Source of the DNA: Rhynchopus sp. YZ270_cl-10
Lineage: Eukaryota; Euglenozoa; Diplonemea; Diplonemida; Diplonemidae
Direction: 5' to 3'
Length of the DNA: 64,000 bases
Assembly (NCBI GenBank): GCA_964035575.1
Contig: OZ037864.1
Location: forward strand, 1,364,001-1,428,000
A model generated the notes under the pieces. It did not search any database and was not told where the DNA came from. It saw only the letters and a list, made by a program, of their open reading frames with translations. This document shows positions 48,790-56,126 of this stretch, in pieces (the stretch's first letter is position 1; each line of letters opens with the position of its first letter). Made by a program: the position numbers and the translations under genes.

Positions 48790-51000
48790 ATGCTGCGCCG
48801 ATGTGCAGCACTTATACTTTTTTACGTCCACAATGTGCAAGCAGGCGGCGATGCAAAGCTGTGGGAGCTGGGGAACGACGTAGAGAAGAACCCGCGGACG
48901 GTGTTCACTTTGTTCACGTTGACTGTGTTTTTGACGATGCTTATTGAGTTCCTGAAGCACAAAGCGGAGCATGCCACCCATGGGACGCATAGGGGGCAAG
49001 CGCTGGGGGCAATCTTCTCCGAGCTTATGATGATCGGTGTTGTGTCCTTCCTTCTCATTGTTGCTGCAGAGCTGGGGCTAACAGATGTCCGCATTCGCAA
49101 ACCCGGCTGTGATGATTTAGTTCCTGGAAATGACTCAGACTCCTCTGGTTCCATCGATGAAAACCACTGTTACTTCACCTTCGACCTTCTCATGTTTGAG
49201 TATGCGCATCTTGTGCTCTTCTTTATGGGGCTGTCGTATGGGTTGTTTATCCAGATCTGTTTTATGCAGCGGAACCGTTATGTAAAAGAAGTCTTGAAAG
49301 CGCAGAACCGCAGCCTCAACAGCGTTTCGGCCCCGGAGTACAAAAGACCCGGGTTGCTTTCGATTATGGGGTTTGGGGGTTCGCGGGATTGGGCGCGTGC
49401 GTTGTTGGTTCTGCGGTCGGCGGTCGTGATACAGCACCGTGAGCTGCTAAAGGAGGTCTGCGATCCTGCAGAGGTAAGGCTAGAAGCCACCCTCGCAATG
49501 GTGAAGGGCGAGAAGCCACCCTTATCACGCCCAGCTATGAACCACGCGCTTCGTGCGTTCGATTTGGGGCGCTTCACACATATAGCGGTCGCAGAGGTGT
49601 TGGTGCACCTGCTTCATGTCCCTGTGGTGGTGTGGTTTGCGGTCATCGCATTGTCATCAATCAACCTCGTGCACGAGGCAGGGATGGGGCTTGCCTTGAC
49701 GGTACTGATCTTTTGCTTGTTTGGACCAATATTTTCTATTGGGTTGCTGTTCCGGATGGCAAGCCAGTTGAGGCAGGTGGTGACGAAGGCTGCGGGGCAT
49801 CCAGAGATAGCGGACCATCTGTTCAGCACACCGGTGGGAGTAGAGGATTCGATGAAGGTGCCGCAGAAGTATGCGCATGATGGTATTGAGTGGGCAGAGG
49901 GCAAGGCTGGGCCCCCATGGGAGGTCCTGACCGGCTGCTGTGAGGACGACCACCCGCTCAACTTTCTCGACCTGAACGACCCAACTGCACTCGAAAAGCA
50001 GATGCAGATCGTCGTCTTCGGGTCGTGCTTCATGCTTGGCCAGATCGTCATGCTTGGTGACCTCATTGGCAAGGAGCTGGGTGTATGGGCCATCCTTCTT
50101 TGCTACATCATCACCGCGTTTCCCCTTGTCTTTGTCATTCCACGCGCCATTTTGCTTTACACTTTGATTCATAAAACGGAAGAAGCGGAACGGTCATGGC
50201 TGGTCCACGCAGTCGAACAAAAGGACGTCGGTGTGGACCTCCCTGACACAAAGGACGCTGCTTACAACGACCTCGAGAAGTTCCTCTCGCAGCGCAACCA
50301 CGACCACGCAGGCGACTTCATGGACAGCGTCAACTACCCGACAAAGCGGATTGAAGGGAACGCCGAAGGGTCCTTGCCTCCTACGCCTGCTGTCGGGCCG
50401 AGAGAGATGTCGCCTTCTCCGTGGCAGGACGCGAGCACATCGTTTTACGACATGAACCAGACCGGTGGACATCATCCGCACCATACACAAGGCTCCTTTG
50501 TACAGCTTGACGCAGATGAGCGGAGTATCAACTCATTTCATTCTGCACGTCGCACCCCTGGGTTGAGTCCTACATACCGCAGTGTACCGGGGCATTTCCC
50601 TGGGCGTGTTGCACCGCCAAAGGTACGCCGTGCGAGTGGGCAGAATGGGACTCCAACAGAGGAGGACTGTGCAGAGGTGTACGATATGATCAACAGAAGC
50701 ATCTCTGAGCATGACATGCCGCGTGCGGTGGGGGGTGGTGGTAGCCGTGCCTGGAGTCGGATGGGGTCCAAGCGTGGGGTCACATACCGTCCTGACGACG
50801 AGGAAACCGCCTCGGATGCGCTCTCCGCCCTCCACTCCGAAAGCATGCCCCTCGCATCAGAAATGGAAGGAAGCTTCCTCCGCCCAACAGAAAGCGACCC
50901 AGACGGCTTTGTCAAGGACAAAACACACTTCGTCAACGTCCCCAGAAGGCAAATCGGGAGAAAGCGGGGAGTAGGGGACAACCCGCTGTCCTACGCATAA
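48790..51000 (+). CDS. Mlo-like seven-transmembrane protein
   Basis: A 736-residue intronless membrane protein. A signal peptide is likely (MLRRCAALILFYVHNVQAGG). Hydrophobic segments lie at about residues 36-54, 77-98, 134-160, 263-286, 292-314, 405-428 and 432-460. The segment after TM1 (FLTMLIEFLKHKAEHATHG) and TM2 (ELMMIGVVSFLLIVAAELGL) closely follow the Mlo family pattern (IEK..H..GH...K, E.MLLGFISLLL). TM3 follows a FEYAHLVLFFMGLSYGLF block comparable to the HIFIFVLA.FHV.Y block. The C-terminal about 270 residues are soluble, Ser/Pro rich and low in complexity. Plant Mlo proteins are plasma-membrane proteins linked to calcium signalling and powdery mildew susceptibility. The protist role is unknown. 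The ATG follows a C/T-rich stretch. Confidence 0.72.
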   Translation: MLRRCAALILFYVHNVQAGGDAKLWELGNDVEKNPRTVFTLFTLTVFLTMLIEFLKHKAEHATHGTHRGQALGAIFSELMMIGVVSFLLIVAAELGLTDVRIRKPGCDDLVPGNDSDSSGSIDENHCYFTFDLLMFEYAHLVLFFMGLSYGLFIQICFMQRNRYVKEVLKAQNRSLNSVSAPEYKRPGLLSIMGFGGSRDWARALLVLRSAVVIQHRELLKEVCDPAEVRLEATLAMVKGEKPPLSRPAMNHALRAFDLGRFTHIAVAEVLVHLLHVPVVVWFAVIALSSINLVHEAGMGLALTVLIFCLFGPIFSIGLLFRMASQLRQVVTKAAGHPEIADHLFSTPVGVEDSMKVPQKYAHDGIEWAEGKAGPPWEVLTGCCEDDHPLNFLDLNDPTALEKQMQIVVFGSCFMLGQIVMLGDLIGKELGVWAILLCYIITAFPLVFVIPRAILLYTLIHKTEEAERSWLVHAVEQKDVGVDLPDTKDAAYNDLEKFLSQRNHDHAGDFMDSVNYPTKRIEGNAEGSLPPTPAVGPREMSPSPWQDASTSFYDMNQTGGHHPHHTQGSFVQLDADERSINSFHSARRTPGLSPTYRSVPGHFPGRVAPPKVRRASGQNGTPTEEDCAEVYDMINRSISEHDMPRAVGGGGSRAWSRMGSKRGVTYRPDDEETASDALSALHSESMPLASEMEGSFLRPTESDPDGFVKDKTHFVNVPRRQIGRKRGVGDNPLSYA

Positions 51001-51182
51001 TCACGTTGAAGACATCGCCATAGGTCAAAGGTGAGGTACTGAGCTTAAGGTGGTATAGAGAGGAGAGGGAGAGAGGGAGAGAGAGGGGCTGGAGGGGGAG
51101 GGGTAATGTATTTTGTTTGTACGTTTCCCTAATACTATTTAATAGCGTGGGTTTTTTGGATAATTTTCTGGTGTTTTTTTTT

Positions 51183-51210
51183 GTGACTGCGTCCGCAGAG
51201 GCGTTTGTAT
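51183..51210 (+). repeat. Hairpin repeat family B, short
   Basis: GTGACTGCGTC, CGCAGAGGCGTTTGTATG. The outer AGTGCC and GCACT arms are degraded. Confidence 0.5.
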
Positions 51211-51230
51211 GTCAACTACCTTTTTGAAAA

Positions 51231-51268
51231 AGTGTCTGTGCCCACTGAACGGTGAGGTATTTGCACTT
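51231..51268 (+). repeat. Hairpin repeat family B, diverged
   Basis: AGTGTCTGTGCCC, loop ACTGAA, CGGTGAGGTATTTGCACTT. The outer AGTG/CACT clamp is kept. Confidence 0.55.
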
Positions 51269-51544
51269 TTTTAACTTCTTTTTTTTATATACCAAACATT
51301 GGCAAAGAGGATAGAATCGACGGCAGGCGTGTTGCCTGCAAATTGTTTTTTTTTTTTCTTTCAATATTTGTTTTCCGCCACTCACTCATACAGCGAACAC
51401 AAATTTGCAGAGCGATTAACGAAAATGGTTGTCTTTTTATTCACTTTGTCAGAACCTGAAGTCAGATTCTATTGTTTTGACTGCGCACTCACTACTTTTG
51501 TCGTCGTTTTCATGTTTTTCATGTTTTTTCTGTATTATTACTTT

Positions 51545-51577
51545 GATGACCAAAGCAGTGAGGCCAAGGTTCATCCT
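51545..51577 (+). repeat. Hairpin repeat family A
   Basis: GATGACCAAAGC, loop AGTGAG, GCCAAGGTTCATCCTAC. Confidence 0.6.
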
Positions 51578-51720
51578 ACATATTTTCTTGTTTTTTTTTT
51601 TTTGAAAGGGGGAAAATGTGTAAAGAATGAAGTCAGTCTTTCCATTCGGACGTTCATCTTTTTCGAACCCGTCACCCCTCTTTTTTCCATTTCTTTACAC
51701 AGTCCTGGAAATATGACAAT

Positions 51721-51760
51721 AGGTCAGAGCATAAGCCGCGAGAGGCTTAGGTTCATCTTA
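51721..51760 (+). repeat. Hairpin repeat family A
   Basis: AGGTCAGAGCATAAGCC, loop GCGAGAG, GCTTAGGTTCATCTTATAA. Confidence 0.65.
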
Positions 51761-52005
51761 TAATCTCTTCTGGGAGCTCTTTTTTCTGTTGTAACTACTG
51801 GGCATTTTGCAGCACGGTTTCCCTTTTAGGGCTCGGTGCTTATAATCATCTGCTTACATTTTCTTTTTTCTTTTTCTTTTTTCTGGATGTATCGTTGCAC
51901 GTCCGTTGTGTGATTTCTCTTCTTTGATTGCAAGTTCACGTGCCTGCATCTGCCTTGAGGTGTCTGAATGCGTGCATTTTGTTGCATTCACTTTTTCTTT
52001 CTTTG

Positions 52006-52040
52006 GGTGACTAAGCACTGAGAGCCTTAGGTTTTTCCTC
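52006..52040 (+). repeat. Hairpin repeat family A, right end degraded
   Basis: GGGTGACTAAGC, loop ACTGAGA, GCCTTAGGTTTTTCC. Confidence 0.6.
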
Positions 52041-52871
52041 ATTACCCCCACCACTCTGCTGACCACGAGAACATCACTTTTATTGGGACCACAAACCCCC
52101 CAATATGCCTTATTTTTATCCCCCCCTTTTAAAAATAAATCCGTTCAGCAGTGTGAACATACACACCCCCCGCACGATGCCGCCGTCGACGCACCAAGTT
52201 GTCTGTAAGCAAAACGGGAAAGGTTATTATTATTTTTTTTTTTTGAAGGCGCGCAAGAAGATTTTACCCCTTTTTTTTTGTTGCAAACAAAGATAACAAA
52301 AAGAAAAATTTTAAAAAAATACTTCGTAAATTGCGTCCCAGTGCGTGTTATACTTTGGGGGATGAAAATACATTCAAAGATTGATGTACAAATACTACCG
52401 AATGTTGAAAAAAAAAATCCCCAATCTCTTACGCACAAACGTTCTCTTCTTTACTTCAAATGTTTTTTTTTCTTTCCTATGGGAAGTGTTTCATTGGTAT
52501 GGGGTTGATGTGGCTGCGGTCGCACTCTCGGGTGCAACTGCGGGCCTCTGATTCTCGACTGACACTGCCCTGGCCATTGCCATCCTTCACGGATTCGTAC
52601 ACGAAAAAGGAGGGCCAGTGAAAATGGTTGCCTTTCGTTTTGTGTGGTCAAAAGTGTTGTTGTGTTTGTTTGACATTCGGAACACATCATTCTGTCCACG
52701 AGAACCGAATATAGAGAAGTGTGGCTTATGTCTCAGAGCGAAGGGAGGTAACAAATGCTTTCTTGCATGTCACCTCATTCGATAGGTCGCTCGTAAAAGC
52801 GTTTTGTGTGGTACGTCACTCCTTTTTTAAACAAAGAGGGGTAGATCATCCTCGAGCGACACGAAATTGGC

Positions 52872-52906
<35 letters not shown>

Positions 52907-52948
52907 TGATGAGGGTGAAGGCCTCTGTAGGTCTACAGCAAACCAGAT

Positions 52949-53037
52949 TACCACCTGATTTTGACCCATATTTTCCGGTGTTTTGCGGAGTTTTTCCAAC
53001 CGTTTAACACAGGCAAATATGGGCTAAAATCAGGTGA
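52949..53037. mobile_element. CACCTGATTTT-family mini inverted repeat, copy 3
   Basis: ACCACCTGATTTTGACCC and ATATTT at the left, AAATATGGGC and AAAATCAGGTG at the right. The interior CCGGTGTTTTGCGG matches the interior of copy 2 in reverse. Confidence 0.75.
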
Positions 53038-53604
53038 GATTATCAAAAATTTCAAAAATTAAAAGTGGAGCCCAATCGGCACCCCCCCAGTAACGGTTGT
53101 TAATTTTTTTTTTCTTTCTGATATTGAAAATTCAATTGTCCCTCCTTTTTTTAAAGGAAAATACATGAGAGGGGTTTTTTCTCTTGCACCATAAATCAAG
53201 CTATATCATCCAAAAAAAACCTCTTCCCTGAGAGGAAGGGGTAAGGGTTAAAAGTAAAAGAAAGAAGACAACAAAAAAAAAAAAGGAGGAAATTCTGTGA
53301 TATGTGGATCCCTTTGAGGGTTCATACATCAAAGGTTTTCCTCCCTCTGAACAAAAGAATATCACATCTTCTCTGTGTGTGATTTTTACTGTCTTCACAT
53401 TTCCTTTTACGCTTTTTTTATTTGAAAAAAAAGGGAGAAAAGGTTTGCTCTAACTTTAAAACAAAGTTATTGCCGATGAAAAAGGATCTGAGACCGTGTT
53501 ATATCATGACGTACCTGCAGTAATATTTTTTTTTTTTGATTCTGGTTTTGGCGCACAAAATTGTATCATAATATTATTTGTAAATATAGTCAAGGTCTGT
53601 TTTG

Positions 53605-53637
53605 AGATGTGCACGAGAAGCACCTTTCTTTTCATCT
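53605..53637 (+). repeat. Hairpin repeat family C with small insert
   Basis: AGATGTGCACGAGAAGCACC, then TTTCTT and TTCATCT. GTGC/GCAC inner stem and AGATG/CATCT outer stem remain. Confidence 0.6.
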
Positions 53638-53972
53638 TTCAACCCTTTCCTTTTTTCTCTTTTTATTGCACCTTTTTTCCCTTTCTCTGATAATCGCTTG
53701 GTTGCAAATACCGGTGTTGCTGTTTTCCCCACCCCCTGCATTTTGAGGATTGTGTGTGACCGTGAGGCAATTGCAACTTCCCGTACTCATCATTCCAAGA
53801 AAGCCACTTTGTTTCGTTATGTCGATGTCTTGATATGTTGCAACCGCACAGTGCGTTGTTAACCGTTGGTGAAGAAATGGTTCAGTACAGAATAGGCTTT
53901 AGGTTTTTACCTTTTTTGTTTTATATTTATGCCAAACATAAACCATTTTTTGAGACCCCACAAAATCTCGAT

Positions 53973-55695
53973 TGGGGGCTCCCTAAAACATGTTAAAAAA
54001 GCGCAAAAAAGTTCAAAAAGTGTTTTTTACCTTTGCCAAAACTGAGATACAAAGGGGAAAAAAATGTTTTTCCCCAGCAAAAACTGAGAAATAGCCGGGA
54101 AAAAAATGTTTTCGAATGCTTTAGGGACCCTCGGACTACGGACCCTCCCGCCCCACTTTCCAGCTATTTTGACTTATAGAAAGGGACTCTCGCAAATTTT
54201 TTTTCCCGCCTATATAGGGCTAATTTCGACGATTTGAGGTCATTAAAACCAGAATTTGACACTTTTGAGCATCTGTGGGGGTCTAAAACGTGGTTTCGCG
54301 CACCCGAAATTTCGTGGTTTTTACTTAGGAAAATGCCCATTTCAACCCAAATTTTCGGTTTTTCTGGCCCGAAAGTCCAAAAAAAAAGCGCCGGGGGGCT
54401 TTGCCCCCCAAACCCCCCAGACCCCCCTATGCAATTGGGGGCCTGCGGCGCAGTTCGGAGCTCTAGGTCATACCGAACCTGAATTTTAAATGTAGATGTT
54501 ATAGTGCTCGCAGCGCTATTCCTTGCCATCATGCGGCATCAGACCTCATGCAGGAGAACACTACGGTGTCCAGCATCGGCAGTGCGTGCACATTGCTGCA
54601 GGATTTTATCGACGTGACGTGGAACGCGGACGACGTCTGGCATTTAGGGTTCAGTACAAGTGTGAGCAGTGCGAACGCACTAACGATTTTGCGACGAGGC
54701 GGAAGCGATTCCTTTCTCCTCTCCCCGGTGCAGGGTGGATCCTTCTTTTCGCTGAAAATCCGAGATTTTTTTTCGTTTTATTTTTCTCTCCCGTTTTTGA
54801 GATTTTTCCGCGCAGGCCTGATGCTAGCTGTCAGGTTTTTAGGAAATCGTGGGGGGTTGATGGTTTGTCCGCGAGCGCAGCACCGTCTGAAAAGAAAAAC
54901 GAACAAGCAGGTTGGGACCTGTACTGAGGCAGAATAGTGGTGTTTTTTTACACATCTCAGCTGTCGCAGAACTAAACCCCAGGGGAATATAGGTTTTGGT
55001 GGTTTTCGCTGAAATTCGGTCATTACTCGGTCGAGCCCAACCCAGCTCGTTCGGGGACTCCGGCAGAATGTGAGAATTCCTCGGTTATCCTACTGCGGAG
55101 TTCGACACTACATTGATATTTGCACTGGGCACACGCAGTATCAGTAATCTAAATACATTTACAAAAGAAACGGCGGTCATGGCACCCATGGCGAAGCCAC
55201 GGTACGCAACATTTCTAAAAATTGCGCTCAAAATTGCACGTTTTTAGTGCCAAACTATGTCACGCGAAGTGTGGGTTGCAAGCTTGCGCCCAAGGCGCAC
55301 GGTGCGCTACTTTTATTCTCTCGCCATACTGCATCCTTCCTTTTCCTTCGGCGTTTGACCCCAATTAAATCGCGTTCTGTCTGTGACCCTTGTCGGACAC
55401 TGCGCCCTCTGATAAGAGTAATACTTTCTAGAAACATTCTGAACTCTGTTTTTGACACACAATCGGGGTGGGTGGGCCATAATTTGCTCAACCAGTCGAA
55501 AAATTGGGATTTTTCTGAAATTTGCATTGTGCCCAGCAAAAATCGTCGTTTTTTTGAAGAATTTTCCAAAAAATATGCTATACCCCCTATGACTGGACCC
55601 AACTCCCCTCACTATTTTTCCCCTCTTTTTTGACCCAGAAACCACGCGCTTTTTGAACCTTTTTATCCAAAATACTCCTTTTTAGGGAGCCCCCA
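53973..55695. mobile_element. 1.72 kb element with 16-bp inverted termini
   Basis: TGGGGGCTCCCTAAAA at the left and its exact complement at the right. The interior is of mixed composition. A frame near 54523-54927 contains FRVQYKCEQCERTNDF, a CxxC zinc-ribbon-like block reminiscent of those in front of some cut-and-paste transposases. No catalytic DDE region could be found and the frame degrades into T-rich sequence. It is probably a decayed or non-autonomous DNA transposon. The superfamily is not assigned because no clear target duplication is visible. Confidence 0.55.
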
Positions 55696-55708
55696 TTATT
55701 TTTTTTCC

Positions 55709-55740
55709 AGATGACTAAAGCAGAGAGGCGGGTCATCTTA
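55709..55740 (+). repeat. Hairpin repeat family A
   Basis: AGATGACTAAAGC, AGAGAGG, CGGGTCATCTTATAAAC, directly after a T-run and CCAG. Confidence 0.65.
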
Positions 55741-55763
55741 TAAACTGTTCTGTTTTTCCTCGC

Positions 55764-55793
55764 AGATGTGTATGCATTGAGGTATATTCATCT
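55764..55793 (+). repeat. Hairpin repeat family C
   Basis: AGATGTGTATGCAT, TGAGG, TATATTCATCT, after CTCGC. A family D copy begins ten bases later, also after a pyrimidine tract. Confidence 0.65.
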
Positions 55794-55802
55794 CAACTTT
55801 TC

Positions 55803-55890
55803 AGATGTAAACCACGAAATGGATGCAGTACACCCGGTACTGCCGGTTGTGCCAAGGTCCTGTCGCAAGAGGGCTGTTGTATTTCAAGTT
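55803..55890 (+). repeat. Hairpin repeat family D
   Basis: AGATGTAAACCACG, AAATGGATGC, ACCCGGTACTGCCGGT, GCCAAGGTCCTG, GCAAGAGGGC, TTGTATTTCAAG. Confidence 0.65.
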
Positions 55891-55934
55891 CTTTTCCGTT
55901 ATCATATTCTTCTGTTGCGATAACGATTATGGCC

Positions 55935-55973
55935 AAGGTGGTTAAGCATTGCAGAAAGGCTTGGTTCATCTTA
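55935..55973 (+). repeat. Hairpin repeat family A
   Basis: AAGGTGGTTAAGC, loop ATTGCAGAAA, GGCTTGGTTCATCTTAC. Last hairpin copy before the retrotransposon. Confidence 0.7.
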
Positions 55974-56126
55974 CAAAACCTTTTTCTTTCTTTCCAGGGT
56001 GACTTTATAAAATTTCCCGGGTAGCACAATTTTTTTTACTTGTTCCGGGTCCCAGTCTCCCCAAAAAATCTGTACACACACACACACACACACACGGGGG
56101 GAACGAGGGAAATTAACACTATCACA

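Larger units (their letters stand above)
51001..55994. other. Repeat-rich spacer between the Mlo-like gene and the retrotransposon
   Basis: Contains hairpin repeats (A, B, C, D), a third CACCTGATTTT-family element and a 1.7 kb TIR element. A purine-rich GAGAGG tract lies at about 51050-51090. The minus-strand frame 52451-52699 has one CxxC pair but no other support. Confidence 0.6.

Noticed and set aside
52451-52699. 82-codon minus-strand frame with CSEC pair
   Set aside because: Single CxxC, ends in lysines from an A-run, opposite to all other genes, no family.
55247-55645. 128-codon frame and overlapping minus-strand frames inside the 1.7 kb TIR element
   Set aside because: Composition changes within the frame and there is no domain or transposase motif.
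56074-56094. (CA)n microsatellite as a regulatory element
   Set aside because: A simple repeat of about ten units in the LINE leader. There is nothing to show a regulatory role.
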